Assembly (NCBI GenBank): GCA_030789695.1
Contig: CM061140.1
Coordinates: forward strand, 82,150,422 to 82,214,421
Direction of reading: 5' to 3'
Origin: Scilla litardierei
Lineage: Eukaryota > Streptophyta > Magnoliopsida > Asparagales > Asparagaceae
DNA length: 64,000 bases
Shown here: positions 44,958-55,970 of the stretch, in pieces
Position numbering within the stretch: the first letter of the stretch is position 1
How the letters are laid out: each line of letters opens with the position of its first letter
The notes under the pieces: generated by a model
Databases searched by the model: none
The model's input: only the letters and a program-made list of their open reading frames with translations
What the model was told of the DNA's origin: nothing
Made by a program: the position numbers and the translations under genes

Positions 44958-45807
44958 TATTAGAAACGCATCCCATACTAGGCCTCCAACACTAGCCCAT
45001 TTGTTAGAAACTCATCCCATACTAAGCTTCTAACAATAGCCATGCTAAGGGCTCATCCCATACTAGGCCCATAACACTTGGCTCACACCCCATTTGTTAA
45101 GTATTATTGAGCATCCAACCCAAAACTAATTGGTATTAGGTGGAGAGGCCCTCTAATAATTAAACTATTTCTTTTTCTTTTGCATTTCCGATGTGGGACT
45201 ATTTTTGGGATCCTAACATACCACCACGCTTCCGACAACGCCGTCCTCGGCGGCCCACTCTGGGATACCCACTCTGACCTCACCCAGGTCACCCCCTCTT
45301 AGGTCGCTCCGTCCCCAAGTCGTCCCTTCCACTTTCGACAACCACCGCCACGACGGCCCACTCACTCTGGGGTGCCCACTCTAAGTGGCACACTCTGAAC
45401 TCACCCAGGCCGCCCCCTCTTAGGTCTCTCCCTCTTCAGGTCGCCCCTTCCGTAACATGGGTCGTAGCATGGGGCTAGCTATAATACCATTTGTTAGAGA
45501 CGCATCCCATAGTAGGCCTCCAACACTAGCCCATTTGTTGGAAACACATCCCATACTAGGCTTCTAACAATAGCCATGTTAAGGGCCCATCCCATACTAG
45601 GCTTCTAACAATAGCCATGTTAAGGGCCCATCCCATACTAGGCTCATAACACTTGGCTCACACCTCATTTGTTAAGTATGATTGAGCATCCAACCCAAAA
45701 CCAATTGGTATTAGGTGGAGAGACCCTCTAATAGTTTACCTCTAATAATTAAACTATTTCTTTTTCTTTTGCACTTCCGATGTGGGATTATTTTGGGGAT
45801 CCTAATA
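44958..45807 (-). mobile_element. TRIM (miniature LTR retrotransposon), TSD GATTC
   Basis: Direct repeats of 261 bp (44958-45218) and 316 bp (45492-45807) flank a 273-bp centre. The right copy is longer mainly because a 41-bp block around AGGCTTCTAACAATAGCC is duplicated. Inner ends are TGTTAG/CTAACA and outer ends TATTAG/CTAATA. A perfect duplication GATTC lies at 44953-44957 and 45808-45812. On the minus strand TGGTATTATAGC after the right LTR matches the initiator-Met primer site TGGTATCAGAGC at 10 of 12 positions, which sets the orientation. CCGATGTGGGA(C/T)TATTTT(T)GGGATCC is a block common in plant TRIMs. No coding capacity. Confidence 0.85.
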
Positions 45808-45929
45808 GATTCATAAATGGGAAAAATCTTAAAAATCGTAAAGCGGAAAATGAATTGTTCAAAGAGCATAAAAACGAAAGCGGCATCTGAAGCGGGCCTT
45901 TATTTCGTTTTTTACAACAATATCTAGTA

Positions 45930-47790
45930 ATTACTTGGTATGGTTTAGCTATTCTTATATGAACTTGGACGATGGTGTTGCTTTAATAGATGACAATAAC
46001 TCCATGCAAAAGGTGTTCAAGCTTTGTAAAGAGAAAGGTAGGGTGTATTTATATCTTCAGCACTTGACCTTTTCAATGGTAGGACCTAATGAGTAGTTCA
46101 GCCAAGATGAACCTATTCAAATGATAAGGGACTATGCAGAGGCAACCATGTTTGAAGCTTCTCCTTCTGCAACAATAGCTCCTGACAAGACAAATCAAGT
46201 TGATAATTGGAGATGGATGCTGGGAATATTATAATTCTCACCCTGATTTTATGGTAGTTTGTGAGGGGACGATGAATCTCCAAAAAGTGAGTCTCTAATC
46301 AATGGCGAAGAATTGAATCCACATGAAGGTGAGTTAAATGATCAAGGCTCAAAATCTGTTGGGATTGAAACTGAACATAAAAGGGCTGAGCATAGTGGTC
46401 CTAAAGTTGAAATGTGCAGGACTAGGTCAGTATCCTCTGCAATTAAAAATGCAACCAATTTTCTTGACTATTTTCTTGACTCCGAAGCTGATTTATGTCA
46501 CTAAATATGAGAACATGGATGGCAAGAGGAGCTTGTCTCATGGGTCTAATTGTGAAGAAGGGTTAAGGAGTTACGATAACATGAAGGTTCCTGCACTTTA
46601 ATGGTCATGAACTTTGCCAATGCCTCTAATTTCTTGTGGACAACAAAGCAATATGCCATTGAAAATACAAATGATTTGTACTTCCTAATAAGCACAAGTA
46701 AAAAAAAGTTGTCGGTATGAGCATGAATTCTGAAGCTTGGAATATATATGCCTCTTGGAATACCAAGAAGACTGAGTTTGTAGAGAAATCCTGTCAAGAA
46801 AAGTATAATTGCAACACAGTTAATACAAATTGCAATGCTACCTGCATATGGCATGAAGAGATATATTGAACACTTCAAAAAATGATCCAAGCATGTTTAT
46901 AGCACCATCGTACGCAAATTTGATACATGCATGGTCTAGACACATCTGCTACTAAGAGATACAATGCCAAGAGGCGTAACATTACAATGATAGAATGTGG
47001 AGCGACAGAGCAACACCATAGGCTGTGGGATTACAAGAACGAGATCATAAATCCAAAAATCCTAGCAGTCACATTGTTCTAAATGTTGATAGGACTATGA
47101 ATCCACAGTAGGAGACTGTTCATGAGTTTTAAGGGCCTTGTTGACTTGTTGATGGTTTTCCGTATGGTTGCAGATCATTCATTGGATTGAATGATTGGTC
47201 CTTAAAGGATGACATTGCTAGTGTTATCCTTAGTGTTGTAGCTAGAGATGCAAATAATAAGATGTTTCCAATAGCCAGACTATGTTGTATCTGAGGAGAA
47301 CACAGAGACAAGGACTTGATTCCTAAGTGACCTTGCAAAGGATATTAGTCTGGACCATACACTTCGGGGCACATACGTCGCAGATAGACAAAAGGTATGT
47401 TTAGTGTTTTGAAATTCCATAAAGGTTTGTATTATGATAACAAAAGGTATGTTTAGTGTTTTGAAATTCCATAAAGGTTTGTATTATGATACCTTAGTAT
47501 TATATAGGAATACTAACCACTCTAATGTTCTTTAAGGGGCGTATAAAAGCTTGCAACTACATGCTCCCAGTAGTGGAGCATAGAATTTGTATCAGGAGTT
47601 CAGTTGTCAACTTCTGAAATAAATTCAGAGAGAATGGATGCAAAATTTTAGTGCGGCAATGTGCTATTGCCCCCATTATTTCAAAATGGAACATGCTAAT
47701 GAACGAAATGAAGAAATGATGGAAGCTTACAAGTATTTGCTCAAAGAAGATATACAGACCTGGTATAAATCGGATCGGCTTCTGGTATAA
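45930..47790 (+). pseudogene. Mutator-like (MuDR) transposase, heavily decayed
   Basis: Fragments in transposase order: DDGVALIDDNNSMQKVFKLC and KEKGRVYLYLQHLTF (N-terminal MuDR region, about 45972); a Glu/Ser-rich stretch near 46313; LWDYKNEIINPKIL (about 47020); GCRSFIGLNDWSLKDDI and VVARDANNKMFPIA (catalytic-domain blocks, about 47172-47275); and YFKMEHANERNEEMMEAYKY (about 47680). Frames change and stops interrupt between fragments. A 51-bp tandem duplication sits inside (47389-47490). No terminal inverted repeats were found. Mutator transposases cut and paste DNA; this copy is inactive. Confidence 0.75.
47389..47490 (+). repeat. 51-bp tandem duplication
   Basis: The unit ACAAAAGGTATGTTTAGTGT... 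occurs twice head to tail with no difference seen (47389-47439, 47440-47490), inside the MULE remnant. Confidence 0.85.
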
Positions 47791-47829
47791 CTAATTCACT
47801 TAACAACATGGGTCTGACCACCACCACCA

Positions 47830-47867
47830 CCCCCCCCCCCCCCCCCCCCCGCGGGGGGGGGGGGGGG
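47830..47867. repeat. C21-GC-G15 inverted homopolymer
   Basis: A run of 21 C, then GC, then 15 G, preceded by (ACC)n. It could form a hairpin or quadruplex/i-motif structures. Such runs are also typical of assembly or sequencing artefacts. Confidence 0.8.
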
Positions 47868-49350
47868 TTCTAAAGTGTCCAATATATGACCTTTAGGTTT
47901 TAATTAAAGCTAGCACAGCTTGAAAGACGCAAATTTTTGGGATTTTAAAGTTGGATGCAACTTACAAGCATCCAAGATGTGTCAGGAAGTGTCGTCTAAA
48001 TGTCAATGTCTAACACGGACAACACACCATTTTGAAGCATCTATGCCTCATGGGTTGTATGTAACACAACAATAAATGCCCCTTCAATCTACTTGGGATT
48101 TGAGAAGAGTAATCTTCTTCAACTGGCGAGATCAGGTCAGTCAGGATCTTTTTAAGAATCCATGTTCAACCCATTCCAAATCTTATAACAATAACTCTTA
48201 TTTATTTCATATATTAACTAACTTCAGTTGGTTAGACCTCGAGATACTCTTTTTCGATAATTGGCATCTAATTGGCATCTAAGCCTATTTTGCGTTATGT
48301 TTTATGTATTAACCACAAAAAATCATTCAATAACACCATATCAGTAAATGAAAATGGCTGCATAACTAATCCATAAACAAAACATCAATCCCTTGAGATA
48401 GCCACATGAAAATATAAACTTTCTGTAAATATATCACTGTATAACAAAAACTTTGTCAACCCATCATTTTCAATGTTTCGTAATTATATAAAACATATGG
48501 CTACTGAAAGTATAAATTTGAATGCAGGTGACATGGAAGACATAAACCTAATCTCACACTCATCAAAATTGATCAAGTGGTTTCAAGGTGTGAAGGATAA
48601 GAGGAGAGCCACATAGATATAAAAGCTTATTTTCCCTTCGTTTCTACTAATTAATTTCATTTTTTAACAATGCCAGACTTGGTATGAACCTCAAGCTGCC
48701 AATTGAAACTATAAAAAAGGGTTCAATATCAAAATCAATACCCAAATTTTCGATCTTGTTGACAAGCATTCAAGGTAAAATAAATAAATAAATAATATAA
48801 AAAGATTTCATCCTAATTTCTAAGATATTCATAAACAATAAAATTTTATGGCATCATAAACAAAGTCTTATAACAATTGATGAAAATCAACAATAAGTGT
48901 TGCGTTAAAAATACTCCTAATTGAAACATAAACTGTTCTAGAGGATTCTTTTAACTCCGCCAATTTTGTTATCCATCTTATCCCGTCAGTGCCCGTCTCA
49001 AGCACGGATAAAAGGTGATTGTCACATTGGGTCACCACTAGCTAGCTTAAAATTTAGTCAAATCCCTACGAAATGAATCGAGAAGGGCACACATTGGGGA
49101 GCATGCTGGTGCTTAAACTGTGTTGAATAAAAGAAAAAGATTCTTGTAGATGAAGGTTAAAGAGCTTGATATCGGTTTCGGTTTCGGTCCTTTAGAAAAA
49201 AAATTAGTTTTGTAAGCTTCGTTAGGTTCATTGGTTTTGGTTTAAGTTTCGGTTTCGGATGTATCCATATTTTTATGCATATATTTCGAATTTATCTAAA
49301 TTTGTTTTGGATTTATCTGTATTTATATGAAGAGAATAATGTAGAAAAGA
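47868..49350. other. AT-rich intron sequence, no feature recognised
   Basis: Ordinary AT-rich DNA with small A runs. The phrase AATTGGCATCTAA is partly duplicated at about 48258-48282. No gene or transposon end. Confidence 0.5.
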
Positions 49351-49480
49351 TGGCACCTGATCTAATAGATCAGATACAAAGACGCATAAAGTTGGAAAGT
49401 ACAAGTCTCACATGTGCTTGTACTTTCCATGGGGCTCTCCTTTTTGTGTCTTGCACCGGATCGATTAGATCAGGTGTCAC
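49351..49480. repeat. 130-bp foldback hairpin
   Basis: The left arm GGCACCTGATCTAATAGATC pairs with the right arm GATCGATTAGATCAGGTGTC with two mismatches. An inner stem GAAAGTACAAG/CTTGTACTTTC closes an 11-nt loop (TCTCACATGTG). The middle arms pair poorly. It could be a small foldback MITE or a young hairpin precursor of small RNAs. No target duplication is certain. Confidence 0.7.
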
Positions 49481-49489
49481 TTGATGTAC

Positions 49490-49630
49490 ATGAATCCCTT
49501 ATACGAATTTATTTCAGATTTATCCAAATTTATATTAATGCATTTGAAATTTATATGAATTTATTTCAAATTTATCTCAATTTATATGAATTTATTTCGA
49601 ATCTATATGAATTTATTCGAATTTAGATGT
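49490..49630. repeat. Degenerate AT-rich tandem repeat
   Basis: Repeated words of the type ATGAATTTATTTC(A/G)AATTTAT, about 20-27 bp apart, also present in looser form at 49290-49330. Confidence 0.6.
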
Positions 49631-49692
49631 AATATAAACCCCAAACCCAAACCCAAAGCCAATCATATTATTAACTTAAAAACCAAGCCCAT

Positions 49693-49985
49693 ATAGTGGT
49701 GTTAGTCACATTACACATTTTGCTAAACATATTACCCATTGGAACTTGTTAAAGATATGACGGTTGCTAGTCACATTATGCATTTTTTTCCAAATAAATT
49801 ACATTTATTTACAAGTTTGACATTCCCTTGGTAAACTTTTAAAAGATAATGGTAAATGTGTAAATAAATTACATTTATTTAGCAACATGTGTAATGTGAC
49901 TAGCATCAATTTACATAAAATGGCAAACTTGTAAATAGTAGATAACATGTTCTTAAAAATGTGTAATGTGAATAGCAGCACTCTA
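49693..49985. mobile_element. MITE-like nested inverted repeats
   Basis: The outer pair AGTGGTGTTAGTCACATTACACATTTT and AGTGCTGCTATTCACATTACACATTTT (inverted at 49985) is matched inside by GCTAGTCACATTATGCAT/ATGTGTAATGTGACTAGC and by AAATAAATTACATTTATTTA present twice. This suggests one copy inserted in another of the same family, or a compound foldback. The superfamily is unclear because no duplication could be fixed. Confidence 0.6.
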
Positions 49986-50324
49986 AAAGCATCTACATCT
50001 CTCTCTCTCCTCTCTCCTTCTTTCTTCTAGCCAAAGATAAATACGATAAAGACGATCTAGTAAGTCTCTTTCCCTCTCTCTCTCTCTCTTATAATGGTTT
50101 CACGACGGTTTAGTCATTCTTTTCTTTATTTTCTTTTCTTTTGAATAATTTTTTGCGGGTGTTTTTTTTACTTTGATCATGTTTAATCTGCTGTGTTCAT
50201 GTTAAAATTTGATTTTTTTTTTAAATTCGACAAAAACCAAGATTTAGGTAGGGTCGCAATACCGATTCCTATTGAAACCGGTGTGAAACAGCCGAAAAAG
50301 AATGGTTTCAACTGATACCTCATT

Positions 50325-50425
50325 TATTGTTGTAGACAGCCCCAAAAGTTTGGGACAAAGTCTTACTCTAGTTGTGTTGTTGCTCTGTTGTTGCAACGGT
50401 TGTTGTTGTTGTGCTAGTTCAATTT
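50325..50425 (+). repeat. Possible non-LTR retroposon 3' tail (TTG-rich)
   Basis: AGCCCCAAAAGTTTGGGACAAAG followed by (TTG)n resembles the 3' end of plant LINE/SINE families that end in TTG repeats. No 5' part was recognised. The rest of 49986-50885 shows a CT microsatellite (50000-50090) and otherwise nothing. Confidence 0.4.
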
Positions 50426-50890
50426 CTAGGTTTTTATGCTCGTTTACATGGATAGTCCCAAATTATATGGAAACGGTTGAACCTTGACGGGCCAACACAA
50501 CTGATAAAATCTTAACAGGGGCGCCTTGCAAATGGTAACAACCTGAGCTTCTTTTCCTGTACTTTTCTTACTGCTTAAGCAAATTTCACATGCTTCACAG
50601 ACAGCCCTTTGGATATACATAAACTAAAATGATTTTCCATCTTCCCTATGTGTCTCCACGTCTCATCTTAAATTTTGTTCAAACTCTTCATTACATTGGG
50701 TACCTAGGGGTCTAGACACCATCTGCTTATCAATGCAAGCCTGGTACGTTTTAGGACTTTGAAAATCACTAATGTGAAGCCTTCTACATCTTAACGTGCA
50801 TGTGCCATTTCCCATTGATTCCTTCCATAATCAAGTTAGAAATAGCCCAGGAGGTTCTAATCCAGCTTGAAAGTTTTGTAATGCAGACTG

Positions 50891-52837
50891 TGTTGGAAAC
50901 AACGATCTAGGATTTATGGTTTGATGATGACAAACAGTTGTGAACAATCTAATGTGTGTGTTAAGTATTTCAGGAACGGTGAATGTGCGATTAATTTACG
51001 GAAGGATTTGGTCAAAGTGCAAAGGAGAAAGGGAGGTAACCTAACTTGAATTGGATAAAAGGAAGCACAGTTTCGTTTTTTTTTTGCCTCCTCATTTCGA
51101 TATCCTAAGTGCCGCATGCCTTTAAGTTTTGGGGTTTGAGTGCTACAAAATTTCTTTGTTTTTGTTGTGTGGGCCTGCACAAAATATTGAAAGTAGGGAG
51201 AGCCACGTAATTGTTTTAGTTGGTGATTTCATGGCCGGCCAAACACAGGCCCTTTCTTCTTCTTTTTTGCTGTAAAACATTAAAAAGACCCCGGCCAAAA
51301 AAACCTAGCATCAAAAGCCTATAGCCGCATTTTTTTGAGGAGTGCCTGATTAAATCTCCTCTTTAAATACCCCTTGCCGCAATCTCCTAAAAAGATAAGC
51401 ATGAACCCTAACTTTTGAGAGTAGCCGCATCTTCTTATATCCCCCAAAGAAAAACAAAAATTAATGCATTAAAAGGAGGGCGGCTGCACAAATTTGTGCA
51501 CTTATATTGTTGAAGCCAGGCCGAATCTTTTCTTTCAAAAACAATTTTTTTTGGGCACTGGCGCCTCTTAAAAAATTGGCAGCAAGCAAACAAAAGGGAG
51601 AGGTTTGTTTTCTAATCATAAACTTAATTCTATCTATTAACCTCTCTTTGTGTTAGCAGGACTTTCATTTTTTTGTTGATGCTGCAACTTGCAATTGACC
51701 GAATCTGTTGCAACTTAGAAGACCCCTCCGATGTAAAGCAAGAGAGCACAAGAATTAAGAGGCCACACATTCAAGGGAGTTCAAGGGAGTACTCTTGATT
51801 TTTTTTTGTCTGTTGTTTTCAACTTAAGAGGTTAGATCAAGAAGCTCCTTAAGCAATTAACTCAAACCATTGCTGCAACTTTATTTAGGGAAACAAAAAA
51901 AAATATCAACAGACCTCATCTCAAAAAAAGCCATTCAATATTTAATATGGGTAAATGTGCAACACAGTTATATATATTGAATAATATACTCTGATTTGGC
52001 TTTGCAGTACCTGGCGTTTTGCAGAGGAAACAAGACATCAAAATATCAATGTGCACATGCCTTGGTTTGATGTCAGGACATTGTTATTTGAATCAATAAG
52101 GGAAGAAAGAGAGGCTACCCTTTCTTTACATGCACAGAATTGTTTTTGTGGTGATGCATCACATAAGAACCAAGGCACAAAACACATGGAATGTTAGCCG
52201 GACTACTGGACTGAGAACAGTGCCGATCTGTCATTAATTGAGTCATCTTCGAGTGTCCTCTTGGCTGAAATTCAGAGGCATCACCTAAAGGAGAGTCCAA
52301 GTGTTGCCAGTTGCAAGAAGATCCGCATCTTGAGTTGCCATTGCCGATGGGACCACTACTACTTGCCAGACGACTTCTGGCCCGTGCTGATTGACGAAGA
52401 CATCGCCGCTACACGAACTGAGCCTTCTAAACTCTGTTCTTATTATTTTGTGTAGTTGTGTTAGATCTTCGTAGGGGAAACTTTACCTGTTTGTGTTATT
52501 TTTTGGGGACCTGACGACTTGGGAGTCGTCACGGAGGGAGAGCATCTGACTAGATTGATAGTGTAGAGCACGTGGTGTGCGTACGAGCTAGGTGAGAGTA
52601 GATTTGGGATCTTGACTCTTTGTAGCTATACCTGATTACATATCTATCTAGTAGTTGCTTTCGGGGGCTGGAGTAGGTCGTGGGGACGACCGAACCAGGG
52701 TATATCTGTGCGTATTTTGTGATTGCTATTTTATTGCCATGTCTGTGCCTATAACTGCGTGGGATTGTTCGTGTGTTGCACGAATATTTTTATTAGCCTA
52801 TTCACCCCCCCCTCTAGGCTACGATCCAGATCCAACA
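50891..52837. mobile_element. Solo LTR (1.95 kb), copia/Sirevirus-like, TSD GACTG
   Basis: It runs from TGTTGGAAACAACG to ...CGATCCAGATCCAACA with inverted TGTTGG/CCAACA ends. A perfect duplication GACTG (50886-50890, 52838-52842) shows the whole insertion is this one LTR; the rest was removed by LTR-LTR recombination. The phrase CCTATTCACCCCCCCCTCTAGG near the right end is typical of copia LTR ends of this kind. The small ORFs inside show no domain. Confidence 0.85.
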
Positions 52838-52964
52838 GACTGTCCATATTGGAACCAAACCTGAAGAAGAAATCGGCGTTCAAGCAAATAAAGTTGCATC
52901 ATCATTAGTTCACCAAAAATTAGAACAGAAGACCTTCATTCATATTATAGATTGTTGGTAGTAC

Positions 52965-53066
52965 CTTAACTCTGCGGATGCAGAATGCGTTGACACGATA
53001 TAGGATGCCAGCAAGTATACCACATATGCCAGGTACAAGAGAATGCCTCCAGGAGGACACAAGAAG
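52965..53066 (-). CDS. UBAC2-like protein, internal exon (membrane segment)
   Basis: 34 codons from acceptor CTCATCAG (53067) to donor AAG|GTACTA (52964), phase 0 at both ends. It encodes [20 protein letters not shown] then [14 protein letters not shown], the last rhomboid-like membrane helix with a GICGI(L/I)AG core and the following basic turn. It is conserved with plant UBAC2 (LLLSSW...GICGIIAGSLYRLN from memory). Confidence 0.87.
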
Positions 53067-53155
53067 CTGATGAGCAAAAGACGAATGAGCTAATTAACAC
53101 AATATTTAAAAAACACAACAATTAAAGAAACAAGATGTTCTGAAATTGCTGCAAC

Positions 53156-53304
53156 CTGAAGACCAGCCAAATATATAAATGACTTGTCAGTGAAGTTTAT
53201 GCCAAATATACGGAACCGTGATGAAACTGGAATATCAAGAAAAAAAGGCACAAAGGATGCAAATATAAGACCATAAGGACCAGATGCCAGCGAGCTTGGG
53301 AGAT
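53156..53304 (-). CDS. UBAC2-like protein, internal exon ([11 protein letters not shown] block)
   Basis: 149 nt, from acceptor TTTGCAG (53305) to donor CAG|GTTGCA (53155), entering in phase 1 and leaving in phase 0. With the split first codon it encodes 50 residues, including [20 protein letters not shown] and [20 protein letters not shown]. The SGPYG(L)IFA(S)F block is a signature of UBAC2 and derlin/rhomboid-like folds; the usual Ser-His protease residues are not expected in this family. The preceding exons are not in the window. Confidence 0.88.
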
Positions 53305-55965
53305 CTGCAAAGAACAAATAACTGTGTGAAAACACGTCAATCGAACAACTGTTATTACTATGACTAAATGAAAATAGGAAAAAGTAAATGGTTTAAGGAT
53401 ATTATTATGTAAATGGGGAACTAAGAAATTAGTAAGTCAGAGGGCAAGCAATATTATGTAAACCATTTGCATCGCATATTAAAAAGTACATCTAGTTGAT
53501 GTTCTAACAAGGAAACGATGAAAGTTAGTAAGAATAGACCTAGGGTTACAAGCATGCAACAAAACCCTAGCAGAGCATTAACCTTGAATCCATATCCACG
53601 GACATGCTGTTGATCACAGGCCAAATAGGAAAATCCCCTACTCCCTCTGCCTTTTAAGTGCTTCCTAAATAAATGGTCTGTGTTGGGTATGTGTCGAGCA
53701 CCCACACTCACACGACCATTTTCTAACAACAAGCAGGAAGCGTGTCAAGATTAAGACACTAAAGAATTGCAAGCTCAAGCCATGCTGGCTTTAAAAAAGG
53801 GCTACCAGTTACATGTCAGATACTTGAAGCCGTATGTTGCTTAAATGTACATAGAAATAGATCTTTTCACACATGGTTTGAAGCATCATCGAATATCGAT
53901 ATGTATAGGCCATATTACATCGAATTGGAAGAATGCCAATCCAATCCAACCAAAACTAACCCTAATAATGATTAATAGGAGATTTGGGGTTTATAGTATG
54001 AGCCCAAGGTTTTTTAAAAATGTATATATCTTTTTAGGTTGCTTGAATTTTCACTACCTTCGATAAATTTTCTAAGATGTGATATGAAAAATCTGATATT
54101 GCCAATACAAAACCATCGAAACAACTGAGACGGACGATATTGATACCTTAAAAAGTAGTCTGATAGTGAGATTTCACACCTTGCTTTAAACAAATAGGAT
54201 ATTAATTTCCTAGAGTTTGAACACCTCGTAAACATGTAAGTGAATAAGTGGATTGGACCATTAAAATTCTTTGTTTGATTTCATGGCTATATTAGAAGTC
54301 ATGGTTTAAACAATTCAGGTATTATTCTGTTTTTCTTTGCACTTCTAATAAAACAAGTTGTAAATATTCGGGTTCTTGATGTTTTTTACATATATGCTTC
54401 AGGTATTATTCTGTTTTTCTTTGCACTTCTAATAAAACAAGTTGTAAATATTCTGGTTCTTGATGTTTTTTACATATATGGAAGCATATATTTAGTATAT
54501 TTAATCATGAAGTTGTAATCATTGGGGTTCTTGATGTTTATTGCATATATGGAAGCATATATTTAGTATATTTAATCATGTTGTCATGTCCCACTATCAC
54601 TTATTTTTAAAAAAATTCACGTCAACATGATCATTTCATATCATATCCAAGTTCTGTGTCCATGTATGTGCTTGCTTGCTGTGTTGCACACATCATAAAC
54701 ATCACTAAACAGGGAAGTTGTAAAATTTAAAGGCAACATATTATATGATCTATAAGTCATGCATCATTGCTGAGTCTCTAACTTTGTCATTATAGTATCA
54801 CATTGTTATATGTAGCATTGCCATTTCATAATTCATACAACGTTCATATTGATAAATTTTGGCCAGTAGTCTTGTTATCATCTCCTTGTAATTTCTAGTA
54901 TTTCAAAGTGGGTAACTAGTATCTCATACGGTCAGAAACCAAGCACCATCCGACTGATTTTGCTTAAATATTGTATTAACGTCAAGAAATTCAATTTGAC
55001 AAATGCCAAGTTTACATATACAACCCTATTAAGATACTGATATAGTTTAACCAAAATTTAAATGAATAAGAAAGAAAGAAAATTCAAATAACGTAGTATA
55101 AACATTGTTGTAAATAAAGGATGGCAAAAATCTTAATCGGTTGAACATGCAAATAGGTCATGGGTAGTCTGCTAACAAAGAAGAAATCACAATTGGCAAA
55201 AGCCATCAGCCGAAGAGATCTAAAGATGGACAAGCGATCAGGCAATTCCATTAGAAGTAGGACAGAAGGGCATGGCAACCTGTTTACAGATTACATATAT
55301 TTACCTATATTGATATATGTATGTATTTGCATAACATACAGGAGTGCTTAAGTACATGCATACATAGACATGCTGATACATCAGCAAACAAATCCAAATT
55401 TCAATTTTTTATTCTAATCTGTTGATCTGCATCTAGGATTTTAGAGAAGATTTTGAGAATAAATTGACTTAAAGGGGATATTTCCCTGTCATGAAAGGTA
55501 ATGCAAATGATGCAGGGGTTGTAAGTCAAGAAAAGATAATCAAACAATATAAAACATGGCTATTTGATGTTCAGATTTCAGATATAGATGGAGAGTGCAG
55601 AAGTAAAACAATGAAGTCGGGGCATTAGTCAGGTTTCAAATAGGTTCAGATGTACTGGTATTCGGCAAAAAAAAGCCAAAATAAAAGATCAAAGAAAGAG
55701 AATAGGAAGGGTTTACGCCTTGACAGGCCTCACACCCTAGATCTGAAATTACACTAGAGATCAATATCTCACATCATAACGCATGCACATGTCAAAGAAA
55801 CAAAGGAGAAAAACTTCCATAGCATCAATTAATCAAATGAAGCCAAATAATCCGATTAATCTAGCCAGAGACCCTAATGACAATATGTATGTACGTGAAT
55901 ATAGAGTAGAGTATCTCACCAAAAAAAATAGAGTAGAGAGAGAGAGAGAGAGAATTTGAATAGGG
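53305..55965 (-). other. UBAC2-like intron sequence with local tandem repeats
   Basis: AT-rich DNA. An 84-bp unit beginning TTCAGGTATTATTCTG occurs twice (54314-54481), and its 3' part, GTTCTTGATGTTT...TTTAATCATG, is repeated again to 54580. TACTCCCTCTGCC(TT)TTTAAGTG at about 53639 recalls a Stowaway-type end, but no partner was seen. (AG)n at 55935-55953. No further UBAC2 exon was found. Confidence 0.5.
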
Positions 55966-55970
55966 TCCAC

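Larger units (their letters stand above)
36087..52964 (-). other. Giant UBAC2-like intron (about 16.9 kb)
   Basis: The donor AAG|GTACTA is at 52964 and the acceptor CTGCAG at 36087; both flanking exons are phase 0. More than 10 kb is recognisable transposon: copia (36508-43314), TRIM (44958-45807), MULE remnant (45930-47790), foldback elements (49351-49985) and solo LTR (50891-52837). The remainder (36087-36469, 43353-44952, 47868-49350, 49986-50885, 52843-52964) is AT-rich, and I see no further exon in it. Confidence 0.75.

Noticed and set aside
52115..52908. Small ORFs at 52115-52300, 52261-52455 and 52655-52908
   Set aside because: They lie within or over the edge of the solo LTR and have no domain.
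55084..55351. Pair of overlapping ORFs (64 and 63 codons) checked as possible upstream UBAC2 exon
   Set aside because: Neither matches the expected N-terminal UBAC2 blocks, and no suitable splice sites flank them.
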